A stretch of 16,123 nucleotides of DNA from an uncultured Flavobacterium sp. (GCF_946478785.1 NZ_CAMLDD010000042.1:1-16123), one strand, 5' to 3'. Counted from the stretch's first letter, positions 1-7,634 are shown. Translations and numbers: made by a program. The notes: generated from the sequence alone by a model not told the origin.

Positions 1-55
1 TAATTGATAATTGATAATTGATAATTGATAATTGATAATTGATAATTGATAATTG
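1..55. repeat. Heptanucleotide tandem repeat, unit TAATTGA
   Basis: The 7-bp unit TAATTGA repeats without error for 55 bases, almost eight copies, starting at the window edge, so the array may continue to the left. It lies just after the stop codon of the leftward membrane-fusion gene, in the presumed gap before the next gene of that operon. Arrays of this kind can change copy number by strand slippage. Here that would alter spacing rather than a reading frame, unless the next gene begins inside the array. Confidence 0.95.
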
Positions 56-62
56 TAAACTG

Positions 63-1313
63 TTATTGTTCTTGGGCGCTAATCGACAATTCCTCTACGT
101 CTTTATAATCTGAATAAGAGGAAATAATCACAGATTCACCTTCTTTTAATCCTTCGAGAATTTCATAATAGGAAGGATTTTCTCTGCCTAATTTGATGTT
201 TCTTCTTTGTGCTTTATTGCCTTTCACGACGAAAATCCATTTTCCGGCTGTTTCCTGATTGAAGCTTCCTTTTGGAACAACCAATGTTTTGTTTTTCTCT
301 GATAAGATCAGTTTTACGCCAAAGCTAAGTCCGTCTTGCAAAACGATTTCTTCTTTAGATGTAAAGGCTAATTCTACTGTAAAGTGTCCGCTTTTTACTT
401 CCGGAATTACTTTTGTAACCAAAACTTCCAGGGTTTTTCCTTTAAATTCTACCTGACCTTTTAAGCCTTCGCGAACTTTTTCCAGATAAAACTCATCCAC
501 ATCTGCAGCAAGTTTATATCCTTTTTTGGAATCGATTTTTCCGATGCTTTCTCCCGCCTGGAATGTTTTTCCTAAAACAGGTTCAAATGATGTTAATCTT
601 CCTGTTTCCGGAGCGGTAATCAAAAAGTTCTTTTTGTTGTTTCTCAAAATATCCAGGCTTTTTTCCATCGTCTGAATCGAACGGTTGATTTGCGAAATCT
701 GAACCTGATTAGTTTGTTTTTCTTTCTGAATACTTTGCTGAATCGTTCTTTTTCGCTCTTCCTGAAAACGCAGACTTTCTTTAAAGGTATTCCAGTCGTT
801 TTTTGAAATCACATCTTTTTCATATAATCGGGCATTCATATCATATAATCTTTTGGCGTCGTTATAATCGTGTTCGATCAAAACCAAATCTTTATTCAAA
901 TTCAATTCCTGATTTCTAATATTTAGTTTTCCGGTATTTAAATTGTTGATTTGCTCGATAATGGCCGTTTCCTGAGTCAGGTAATTCAATTCTGTATTTG
1001 GATTGTACAAACGAGCCAGCGATTGCCCTTGCGTAACCATTGCGCCATTTTCTACAAAAATCTCTTTTACAGAACCTCCTTCTGTAACATTGACAAGCAT
1101 CACGTTCAAAGGTTCAACTTTGGCTTGAAAAACCACAAAATCTTCAAAAAAGGCTTTTTCAATCTTTTGTACTGACAGTTCATCGGCTTTTACATTTAAG
1201 CTTCTTTTGGTATTAAACGAAAAAAAGATAATGACAGCCAAAACTAAAAAAACTCCAATTGCTATTGTGAGATATCTAAATTTTCTATTTTTACGAGGAA
1301 TTACCTTGTCCAT
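63..1313 (-). CDS. Periplasmic adaptor (membrane fusion) protein, HlyD/MacA type
   Basis: This 416-aa protein is the adaptor that links an inner-membrane pump to an outer-membrane channel in tripartite efflux. One N-terminal membrane anchor (about residues 14-32) follows a basic leader. The first half of a biotinyl/lipoyl-like hairpin (about 66-102, with EGGSVKEIFVENGAMVTQGQ) comes next. A long Glu/Lys/Gln-rich coiled coil (about 105-225) precedes the second lipoyl half (about 228-262, TAPETGRL), then beta-barrel and membrane-proximal domains up to about 405. The ATG at 1311-1313 gives a full-length family member. The gene is divergent from an NtrC-type regulator and has a sigma-54-like promoter and enhancer-like palindrome upstream. 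In this setting Bacteroidota usually have MacB/FtsX-type ABC ATPase and permease genes downstream, which would lie left of the window. That partnership and the substrate are inferred, not seen. Confidence 0.9.
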   Translation of the reverse strand: MDKVIPRKNRKFRYLTIAIGVFLVLAVIIFFSFNTKRSLNVKADELSVQKIEKAFFEDFVVFQAKVEPLNVMLVNVTEGGSVKEIFVENGAMVTQGQSLARLYNPNTELNYLTQETAIIEQINNLNTGKLNIRNQELNLNKDLVLIEHDYNDAKRLYDMNARLYEKDVISKNDWNTFKESLRFQEERKRTIQQSIQKEKQTNQVQISQINRSIQTMEKSLDILRNNKKNFLITAPETGRLTSFEPVLGKTFQAGESIGKIDSKKGYKLAADVDEFYLEKVREGLKGQVEFKGKTLEVLVTKVIPEVKSGHFTVELAFTSKEEIVLQDGLSFGVKLILSEKNKTLVVPKGSFNQETAGKWIFVVKGNKAQRRNIKLGRENPSYYEILEGLKEGESVIISSYSDYKDVEELSISAQEQ

Positions 1314-1340
1314 TTTTTAAATAATTTACTGATAATCAAT

Positions 1341-1357
1341 AGGTAAATACTGTGCCA
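1341..1357 (-). promoter_or_regulatory. Probable sigma-54 (-24/-12) promoter of the efflux operon
   Basis: Reading leftward, TGGCAC (1357-1352) is followed after five bases by TTACC (1346-1342). The consensus is TGGCAC-N5-TTGCA, so the -24 element is perfect and the -12 element has A instead of G in TTGC. Transcription would start near 1331, about 18 nt before the ATG at 1313. The adjacent divergent gene encodes a sigma-54 activator and an enhancer-like palindrome lies about 108 bp upstream of that start, which supports the call. Confidence 0.6.
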
Positions 1358-1420
1358 CTAAATTTATTATTTGTAAAGCATTGATTTTAAAAGAGCTTTA
1401 AAAACCATTCAAAAAAGGAG

Positions 1421-1458
1421 TGTCCGATAATGAACAGTTGACCGTTCAAAATCGGACA
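1421..1458. promoter_or_regulatory. Nested palindrome: probable enhancer/operator of the NtrC-family regulator
   Basis: Two concentric inverted repeats share one centre (1439/1440). The outer arms are TGTCCGAT (1421-1428) and ATCGGACA (1451-1458). The inner arms are TGAAC (1431-1435) and GTTCA (1444-1448), separated from the outer arms by AA on both sides, with an 8-base core. All 13 arm positions pair. The site ends 11 bases before the regulator's ATG and is placed as an upstream activating site for the leftward sigma-54 promoter. The position also allows autoregulation. Alternatively, as RNA it would fold into a hairpin just before the regulator's start codon. Confidence 0.75.
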
Positions 1459-1469
1459 AAAAAAGACAG

Positions 1470-2816
1470 ATGCGAAAAAAATTAGCCCAAATATTAATCG
1501 TCGATGATCAGGAAGAAATTCTTTTTTCGGCAAAAATGATTCTCAAAAAGCATTTTGAAACCATTTTTACGACAAGCAATCCCAAAAAAATCATTTCTCT
1601 TTTAAGCGAAAATGAAATAAATGTGGTTTTATTAGATATGAATTACCGCATTGGTTTTGAGGATGGACGAGAAGGAATTCATTGGCTTAAAGAAATTAAA
1701 ACGTTGTCGCCTAAAACGATTGTAATTCTAATGACCGCATTTGGTAAAATCGAAACCGCTGTTGAAGGTATAAAAATTGGTGCTTTTGATTATGTTTTAA
1801 AGCCGTGGCACAATGAAAAATTACTTGAAACAATTGATAAGGCTGTCGCCGAAAGCCGAAAAAATACCAAAAAACCTGTAATAGAAAAAGCCGAAAAAAA
1901 ATACTTTGTCGGAACTTCCCAAAAAATAAAACAAGCCTATTCTATTGCTGAAAGAGTAGCCAGAACAGATGCCAATGTTTTGATTTTAGGAGAAAACGGA
2001 ACCGGAAAGTATGTTTTTGCAGCGTTTATCCATCAGCATTCAGAAAGAAAAAATCAGCCATTTGTTCATGTTGATTTAGGCTCTTTAAGTGATAATTTAT
2101 TCGAAAGTGAACTTTTTGGATACGCAAAAGGCGCTTTTACAGATGCCAAAACAGATACGCCGGGAAGATTCGAAATGGCTTCTGGCGGGACTATTTTTTT
2201 AGATGAAATAGGCAATATTCCGTTGCATTTGCAAGCTAAATTATTGCATGTTTTGCAAACTAAAACCGTTACACGTTTGGGTGAAAGCAAACCAAGACCG
2301 TTAAATGTCCGTATAATTTCAGCAACAAACAGCGATATTAAAGCTGAGGTAAAAAATAAAACCTTCCGTGAAGATTTGCTATACAGAATCAATACAATGG
2401 AAATTCATCTGCCATCCCTGCGCGAACGAAAAGATGATATTGTTCCGATGGCTAATTTTATTCTGGATCAGATTGCCGAAAAATACAATCAGGGAAATTG
2501 GTCTTTTGAAGAAAATGTAGGTCCCTATTTAGAAAAATATCCGTGGAAAGGAAATATTCGCGAAATGGAAAATAAAATTGAACGTGCTTTGATTTTATCA
2601 GATAATAATACCATTTCTGTCCATGATTTAGATATTTTAGATTTTGAAGATATTTCCGAAAATGATGAAAATCCGTTATCTGAAATGGAGAAAACCGCTA
2701 TCGAAAAAGCCTTATTCAAACACCACGGAAACATTAGCAAAACAGCTGAAGAACTTGGTTTGTCAAGAGCCGCTTTGTACAGACGAATTGAGAAATACGA
2801 TTTAAAGAATGGTTAA
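1470..2816 (+). CDS. Sigma-54-dependent response regulator, NtrC family
   Basis: This 448-aa protein has the full three-domain NtrC layout. The receiver domain (about 5-120) has the acidic pair D12/D13, phospho-acceptor D56, T89 and K111. The AAA+ ATPase (about 145-385) has Walker A GENGTGK with K180, and Walker B with D245/E246. The sigma-54 contact loop reads GAFTDA (residues 221-226) instead of GAFTGA. A Fis-type helix-turn-helix ends the protein (about 405-447, with GNISKTAEELGLSRAALYRRI). It should activate sigma-54 promoters once phosphorylated by the kinase encoded next. It is divergent from the membrane-fusion gene, and the nested palindrome 11 bp before its ATG is its most likely binding site. 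No clear housekeeping promoter box was found for it. Confidence 0.95.
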   Translation: MRKKLAQILIVDDQEEILFSAKMILKKHFETIFTTSNPKKIISLLSENEINVVLLDMNYRIGFEDGREGIHWLKEIKTLSPKTIVILMTAFGKIETAVEGIKIGAFDYVLKPWHNEKLLETIDKAVAESRKNTKKPVIEKAEKKYFVGTSQKIKQAYSIAERVARTDANVLILGENGTGKYVFAAFIHQHSERKNQPFVHVDLGSLSDNLFESELFGYAKGAFTDAKTDTPGRFEMASGGTIFLDEIGNIPLHLQAKLLHVLQTKTVTRLGESKPRPLNVRIISATNSDIKAEVKNKTFREDLLYRINTMEIHLPSLRERKDDIVPMANFILDQIAEKYNQGNWSFEENVGPYLEKYPWKGNIREMENKIERALILSDNNTISVHDLDILDFEDISENDENPLSEMEKTAIEKALFKHHGNISKTAEELGLSRAALYRRIEKYDLKNG

Positions 2817-2840
2817 AGAATCAAGAATCAAGAATCAAGA
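2816..2840. repeat. Heptanucleotide tandem repeat, unit AAGAATC (about 3.5 copies)
   Basis: AAGAATC occurs three times in a row plus AAGA, beginning at the last base of the regulator's stop codon. The following segment (about 2850-2875) carries TCTGCGTAATCTGCG, a wording that resembles short dispersed intergenic repeats of flavobacteria (recalled, not searched). The array is too short to say whether it varies. Confidence 0.7.
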
Positions 2841-2942
2841 TAATTTTTATCCGCCAAATCTGCGTAATCTGCGAGAGAATTATATCAAGTAAAATAAATC
2901 TGTTATAAATCCTTTAACCTGTGACAACAAAAAAATAAAACA

Positions 2943-4268
2943 ATGAAAAACTGGAAGTTTTATAACGCCTTGTTTGTTAGAGTCTTGTTTGTCATGACGC
3001 TCTTTTTCTTTTCCGTTTTTCTGATTTTTAAAATGTTTTACTACAATGCTATTTTAGTTGGGCTTTTTGCCGTTGTAATGTTGTTCGAAATGTATTTTTA
3101 TGTCAAAAATCAGTTATTGTTTTACGACAGAACCTTGCTTTCGATGCTTCAACACGACTTTTCAACGAATTTTCCGGAAGAGAATAAAAAAGACAATTTT
3201 AAAAGTTTATACCTTTTATATGATGCTTTAAAAACCCAACAGCAGGAACAGACTTCAAAAGAATTAGTGTATCAATCGATCGTGAATAGTATCGATACCG
3301 GAACTTTAATTTTAGAAAAAGAGAATGACGAGTGGAATATTTTCCTGATGAACGATTGCTTTTCGAATTTGTTTAAAGTGCCAAAAGTAAGTCAATGGAA
3401 ATACCTTAAAAATTATTTGCCATCGCTTTGTGATGAAATTGAAAAAACAGAATTTGCCGAATTAAAATCGGCTATTTCTATTAAAATCGAAGAACAGGAT
3501 TTGCAGACTTTTGTGCTCCAGACTTCGCTTACCAAAACCTACAATAAAGAGTATTTTATTATTTTATTAGATAGTATTCAGCGTGTTATTGAGAAAAAAG
3601 AAAAAGAAGCCTGGATTAATCTGATGAAAATCATTTCGCATGAATTAATGAACTCATTAACACCAATACGTGCGCTTTCGCAGAATTTACTTCAAATTGT
3701 CGATCAGGAAAAACTTGAAGAAGATGATTTTGACGACATTAAAAGCAGTATTTCGACTATTATAAACAGGAGTGATCATTTACAGGTTTTTGTGGAAAAT
3801 TATCGCAAGTTGGCAATGCTTCCAACTCCAACAAAGAGCATGGTTCAAATAAATGCGCTTTTTGACGATTGTCTCCGAATCATGAACCCGATTTTAAAAT
3901 CAGAAAACATTCAATTGATTAATGAAATCAATAGTTCGCGTTCGATTTTGATTGATAAAAACCAAATGGAACAAGTCATTATCAATTTGATTACAAACAG
4001 TATTCATGCTCTAAAAGACCGTCAAGAGAAAAAAATGTTTTTGTCAAGTTATACGGAGAACAATCGTTTTTTTATTGTTATTTCAGATAACGGAAAAGGG
4101 ATCGACAGAGAGATTCAGGACAAAGTATTTTTGCCATTTTTTACTACCCGAAAAGATGGTGCCGGGATTGGACTTACTTTATCCAAAAATATTATCGAAG
4201 CGCACGGCGGTTATCTAAGCTACCAGACTGATGAAGTCCAAACCAGCTTCGTAATTTGCCTTATTTAG
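2943..4268 (+). CDS. Membrane sensor histidine kinase, partner of the NtrC-family regulator
   Basis: This 441-aa protein has two adjacent membrane segments (about 12-32 and 36-54), a coiled linker, and a PAS-like region (about 100-215, ending in a TSLTKTYNKEYFIILLDSI strand pattern). The kinase core follows. The H-box KIISHELMNSL carries phospho-accepting H233. The ATP-binding domain has the N-box with N352 (INLITNS), G1 box DNGKGID from D382, and G2 box GIGLTLSKNIIEAHGG near the C terminus. The periplasmic loop between the membrane segments is almost absent, so the signal is probably sensed in the membrane or by the PAS-like region. It lies 126 bp downstream of the regulator on the same strand and very likely phosphorylates D56 of that protein. 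The gap contains short repeats and no convincing terminator. Confidence 0.93.
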   Translation: MKNWKFYNALFVRVLFVMTLFFFSVFLIFKMFYYNAILVGLFAVVMLFEMYFYVKNQLLFYDRTLLSMLQHDFSTNFPEENKKDNFKSLYLLYDALKTQQQEQTSKELVYQSIVNSIDTGTLILEKENDEWNIFLMNDCFSNLFKVPKVSQWKYLKNYLPSLCDEIEKTEFAELKSAISIKIEEQDLQTFVLQTSLTKTYNKEYFIILLDSIQRVIEKKEKEAWINLMKIISHELMNSLTPIRALSQNLLQIVDQEKLEEDDFDDIKSSISTIINRSDHLQVFVENYRKLAMLPTPTKSMVQINALFDDCLRIMNPILKSENIQLINEINSSRSILIDKNQMEQVIINLITNSIHALKDRQEKKMFLSSYTENNRFFIVISDNGKGIDREIQDKVFLPFFTTRKDGAGIGLTLSKNIIEAHGGYLSYQTDEVQTSFVICLI

Positions 4269-4375
4269 GCTGCAATAAATTCTATATTCCTTCAATTTAA
4301 AGGACATCAGGTACTTAATGTGAATTTTAATAAATGTATATTTTATTCTGTAAAATGATTTTTTTCTTATTAGCG

Positions 4376-4383
4376 TAAATTTG
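4376..4383 (+). promoter_or_regulatory. Possible Bacteroidota -7 box (TAAATTTG) upstream of the L,D-transpeptidase
   Basis: The box matches TAnnTTTG exactly, but no TTG sits at the expected -33 position (CTG is nearby). A start near 4390 would give a leader of about 120 nt containing the palindrome ATATTTTAAAAATAT. The rest of the 244-bp gap between the kinase and this gene holds nothing else recognisable. Confidence 0.35.
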
Positions 4384-4512
4384 AAGAACCCTAAATTCTG
4401 ATTTACAATATTTTAAAAATATGGTGAAGATTCATTTTTGAAGGTTGCTGATTATGTTTTTCGCCGTGTTTTTTAAATAAAGTTTAATAAATAATATTTA
4501 AAGAATTACATC

Positions 4513-5721
4513 ATGCGACAGTTACATAAATTCATCCTAATTATAGCTGCAGGTTTTATATTTGCCTCATTTGGCTTTAAGAATAAAGACATAAAACCAA
4601 TTGATAATTTATATTTAAAAGAAGAACCCACAGTTCAGAATAATTCAGATTCTACAAGCACTGCGTCTAAATCATCAAGAGAAGTTTATCTTTTATCCAG
4701 ACAGTATGACCGACTTGAGGCAGCTTTAAAAAAATACCAAAAAATTGACAAAAAAAAACTGTGGAAAAAAATTGATATTGACAGTGCAACTTATAAAGAA
4801 TTAAAACCTTTTGACAGTGGTGCAGTAGTAAAACAAATCCGTGAACGTTTGTATGTGGATGGCGATTTGAAAAAAGATTCAAAAAGCGGTTTATACGATG
4901 AAGAGCTTATGGCCGGTGTTTTAAATTATAAAAAAAGATACGGTTTGAAATTGAATTATAAACTAACATTCGAACATATCAAACAAATGAACGAGCCTGT
5001 ATCGGAAAGAATCAGAGTTATAAAGCTAAACATGGAGCGTTGCCACCTTATTCCTGAAAATTTAGTAGATGCAAGGGATTATATTATGGTAAATATTCCG
5101 GCTTACCGATTATTGTATGTAAAAAATGGTGCCAGTGAGTTTACATCTGATGTTTTTGTCGGAACCACTTGGTCAGAAACAGAAATTTTTAGCAGTACAA
5201 TGGATAAAGTTGTATTTAGCCCGTATTGGAATGTTCCGCAGAGTATAATTGACAATGAATTAAAACTTAATATGGCTTCAAATAAAAACTATCTGGAAGA
5301 GCATAACATGGAATGGAACGGAGGGAAGGTAAGGCAAAGACCCGGGCCTAAAAATTCTTTGGGACTAGTAAAGTTTCTGTTTCCAAATCCGTTTGATATT
5401 TACATGCACGACACCCCGGCCAAAAGTTTGTTTCAGTTTGAAAAGCGCACATTCAGTCATGGCTGTATCAATATAAAAGAAGCCAAAAAACTGGCTCACG
5501 TAATTTTGAAAGACGATCCGGACTGGACAGATGAAATGATAGACAACGCGATGAGTGGTGAAAATGAAACAATTTGTATGCTGAAAAATAAAATCCCAAT
5601 ATACATAGGTTATTTTACTTCCTGGGTGAACGAAGAAACAGGAGAAGTTTATTTCTATCCGGATGTGTATCAAAAAGATAAAGAAACAGAGGAGGGTACT
5701 AATGGTTTAGTAATGGATTAA
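4513..5721 (+). CDS. L,D-transpeptidase (YkuD family), exported
   Basis: This 402-aa protein likely forms 3-3 cross-links in peptidoglycan or attaches proteins to it, acting in the periplasm. It starts with a signal peptide or anchor (MRQLHKFILIIAAGFIFASFG). A linker rich in Ser, Thr and Lys is followed by a region resembling a peptidoglycan-binding helical module (about 95-165, with GAVVKQIRERLYVDGDL). The YkuD catalytic domain covers about 188-345. The catalytic signature is clear: H299 in MHDTPAK, then SHGCIN with H316 and nucleophile C318. A tail of about 55 residues ends acidic. The kinase gene ends 244 bp before it. The next gene is convergent and its stop codon directly abuts this one. 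Assignment to the family is firm; the exact substrate is unknown. Confidence 0.92.
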   Translation: MRQLHKFILIIAAGFIFASFGFKNKDIKPIDNLYLKEEPTVQNNSDSTSTASKSSREVYLLSRQYDRLEAALKKYQKIDKKKLWKKIDIDSATYKELKPFDSGAVVKQIRERLYVDGDLKKDSKSGLYDEELMAGVLNYKKRYGLKLNYKLTFEHIKQMNEPVSERIRVIKLNMERCHLIPENLVDARDYIMVNIPAYRLLYVKNGASEFTSDVFVGTTWSETEIFSSTMDKVVFSPYWNVPQSIIDNELKLNMASNKNYLEEHNMEWNGGKVRQRPGPKNSLGLVKFLFPNPFDIYMHDTPAKSLFQFEKRTFSHGCINIKEAKKLAHVILKDDPDWTDEMIDNAMSGENETICMLKNKIPIYIGYFTSWVNEETGEVYFYPDVYQKDKETEEGTNGLVMD

Positions 5722-6048
5722 TTACAGTTCTATTTCGGGCTGCCAAAAATGTTCATCAAAGTCAATAATTTGATTGTTCACTACTTTGACACCTTCATTT
5801 TCTAAAAGCTGTTGCATTAAATTTGTTCCGTCAAAATGATGTTTTCCTGTCAAAAGTCCTTTTCGGTTTACGACTCTGTGCGCTGGAACATCATCCATAT
5901 TGTGACATGCATTCATGGCCCAGCCCACCATTCGCGCAGATCTTGCAGTGCCTAAAGCTTTTGCAATGGCACCATAAGAAGTTACTTTCCCGTAAGGAAT
6001 TTGCCTCGCGATTGCATACACTTTTTCAAAAAAATTATCTTCAGCCAT
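5722..6048 (-). CDS. Alkyltransferase-like protein (ATL, MGMT-family fold without the active cysteine)
   Basis: This 108-aa protein consists only of the DNA-binding domain of O6-alkylguanine DNA alkyltransferases. IPYGKVTSYGAIAKALG forms the helix-turn-helix region, and SARMVGWAMNAC carries the expected Arg finger (R39). The active-site motif PCHRV reads PAHRV, so A56 replaces the alkyl-accepting cysteine. By established knowledge, such ATL proteins (YbaZ of E. coli, Atl1 of fission yeast) bind O6-alkylguanine, flip the base and direct the lesion to nucleotide excision repair rather than repairing it themselves. C48 nearby is not the catalytic position. The gene is convergent with the L,D-transpeptidase with no gap, and is preceded by the LysE-type gene on the same strand, 115 bp away. 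Confidence 0.9.
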   Translation of the reverse strand: MAEDNFFEKVYAIARQIPYGKVTSYGAIAKALGTARSARMVGWAMNACHNMDDVPAHRVVNRKGLLTGKHHFDGTNLMQQLLENEGVKVVNNQIIDFDEHFWQPEIEL

Positions 6049-6061
6049 GATTTAGTTGTTT

Positions 6062-6156
6062 GCCACAGATTAAAGAATAAATTTGATTTTCTTAACGATT
6101 GAAACGCCTTTTTTGCCCTATTGCCAGAAAGATCAATTAATTTTTTAATCTGTGGC
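6062..6156. repeat. Intergenic element bounded by 13-bp perfect inverted repeats (GCCACAGATTAAA)
   Basis: GCCACAGATTAAA at 6062-6074 is the exact reverse complement of 6144-6156, with 69 bases between. The element nearly fills the gap between the LysE-type gene and the ATL gene. The same CACAGATT/AATCTGTG theme recurs in the hairpin at 7635-7681. It may fold in the RNA between the two genes, or be a small non-coding dispersed repeat. Confidence 0.7.
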
Positions 6157-6163
6157 TTATTAT

Positions 6164-6802
6164 TTACCCGAAATAATAATTCAGAATATTAAAAAGCGTC
6201 ACAACAGCGACCAAACCTGTAATAGTTCCGATAATCTTATTCATGTTGCGCATTAAATAATCGGTTTTCTGTTCTATTTTTCCAAAGAAAGCGATATAAC
6301 TGTATAAAGCGGCAAAGGAACCCAAAACAGAACCTAAAACAAAGGTAAATATGATGTTGTTTTCGAATACAAAAAGATGATATGAGGCCAAGGTAACACT
6401 CACCAGAACATAATACGGAATTGGAAAGAAATTCAATCCGGACAACAGCATGCCCAGAAAAAAACGGCTTTTTTTACTGCTTTTTTTAATCTTTGATTTT
6501 TTCTTGTTCTTAGGCTCTTTGGCAATAAACAAAAAGTATATCGTTAGAATAGAGAAAATAACAAAACCAACCTCGCGCAACAAAGTCACTACATCCGGTC
6601 GATTATCGATTACGCGGGCAAAAAGTACTGCGACAGAAACCTGAAAAAAAATAACCAGTACTGCACCAACTACAAACCATAAAGCATTTTTTTTTCCTTC
6701 TTTCAGATTTATTTTTGCTGCAGTCATATTAAGTAAGCCCGGAGGAATAATTCCGATCACAGCAGCAATAAAGCCTGAAAATAAAGGAGTAAGTAAAGCC
6801 AT
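6164..6802 (-). CDS. LysE/RhtB-family exporter
   Basis: This 212-aa protein is an integral membrane protein with about six hydrophobic segments. The first carries the LysE-family pattern GFIAAVIGIIPPGLLNMTAAK (about residues 10-30). Central segments lie at about 40-62 and 75-95, and a basic cytoplasmic stretch (KEPKNKKKSKIKKSSKKS, about 95-112) separates the two halves. Family members export amino acids or similar small solutes by proton-coupled antiport; the substrate here cannot be told. The ATG at 6800-6802 lies 42 bp after the trmB stop on the same strand, so the two are probably co-transcribed. Confidence 0.82.
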   Translation of the reverse strand: MALLTPLFSGFIAAVIGIIPPGLLNMTAAKINLKEGKKNALWFVVGAVLVIFFQVSVAVLFARVIDNRPDVVTLLREVGFVIFSILTIYFLFIAKEPKNKKKSKIKKSSKKSRFFLGMLLSGLNFFPIPYYVLVSVTLASYHLFVFENNIIFTFVLGSVLGSFAALYSYIAFFGKIEQKTDYLMRNMNKIIGTITGLVAVVTLFNILNYYFG

Positions 6803-6844
6803 TCAGTTAGTTGATGGAGTTATAAAAAAGTTTTTAAAATTAAA

Positions 6845-7522
6845 CTAGTCTTTAATTTTAAAACGAATATACGTAATTGCCTTGTTAATTTCTAAATATT
6901 GTTTTTCATAAAAGGTCTGAAAAGCAGTAACTTCTTCCGGACTTCCTTCATTTTTATAGACATTATGATTCGCATATAAAACTTCGTGTCCTTCACCATG
7001 AAGCAATCCCAGTGTGTAGCCGTGCATAAATTCGCTGTCGGTTTTAAGGTTTACGACACCGTCTTTTTTGAGGATTTTTTTATACAATTTTAAAAACTCT
7101 GAATTCGTCATTCTGTGTTTTGTTCTTTTGTATTTGATTTGCGGATCCGGAAAAGTAATCCAGATTTCGTCTACTTCATTTTCTGCAAAAATATGATTGA
7201 TCAACTCGATTTGAGTTCGAACAAAAGCAACATTATGCAAGCCGGTTTCAACAGCGGTTTTGGCACCTCTCCAGAAACGGGCACCTTTAATATCAATTCC
7301 GATAAAATTTTTATTTGGGTATCTTTCTGCTAATCCAACAGAATATTCTCCTTTTCCACAACCTAATTCTAAAACTAATGGATTGTCATTTTTAAAGAAA
7401 TCAGCGTTCCATTTTCCTTTAAGCGGGAATAAATCGCCCACAACTTCTTCTCTGGTTGGTTGAAAAACGTTTTGAAATGTTTCGTTTTCCCTGAATCTTT
7501 TTAGTTTATTTTTACTTCCCAC
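6845..7522 (-). CDS. trmB: tRNA (guanine-N7-)-methyltransferase TrmB
   Basis: TrmB makes m7G46 in the variable loop of tRNAs using S-adenosylmethionine. The 225-aa product has the class I methyltransferase SAM loop LELGCGKGEYS (51-61), the acidic end of the second strand in GIDIKG (D77), the motif FPDPQIKYKRTKHRM (124-138) and NLKTDSEF (158-165) near the catalytic face. The start is set at GTG 7522-7520 because flavobacterial TrmB proteins begin GSKNKLKRF as recalled from the family, and a TAnnTTTG box at 7541-7548 would place transcription just upstream. An in-frame extension up to a TTG at 7618 would add a hydrophobic stretch unlike any TrmB and is rejected. The LysE-type gene follows after 42 bp. 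Confidence 0.93.
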   Translation of the reverse strand: MGSKNKLKRFRENETFQNVFQPTREEVVGDLFPLKGKWNADFFKNDNPLVLELGCGKGEYSVGLAERYPNKNFIGIDIKGARFWRGAKTAVETGLHNVAFVRTQIELINHIFAENEVDEIWITFPDPQIKYKRTKHRMTNSEFLKLYKKILKKDGVVNLKTDSEFMHGYTLGLLHGEGHEVLYANHNVYKNEGSPEEVTAFQTFYEKQYLEINKAITYIRFKIKD

Positions 7523-7540
7523 TTTTACAAAAATTTTCAG

Positions 7541-7548
7541 CAAAATTA
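7541..7548 (-). promoter_or_regulatory. Probable -7 promoter box (TAATTTTG) of trmB
   Basis: On the minus strand TAATTTTG fits TAnnTTTG and would start transcription about 10-15 bases before the GTG start at 7522. No TTG is found at the usual -33 distance. The box lies inside the longer in-frame reading, which argues for the short TrmB. Confidence 0.45.
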
Positions 7549-7634
7549 AGGAATATAAACGAATGAATCGGGCGAAAGAGATTAAAAACAAGAATATTAT
7601 TGCCTGAAATACAATCAAACGCTTCTAAACAAAG

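Noticed and set aside
7523..7618. N-terminal hydrophobic extension of TrmB from a TTG
   Set aside because: It is not part of the family, contains the likely promoter box, and the known N terminus begins at the GTG at 7522.
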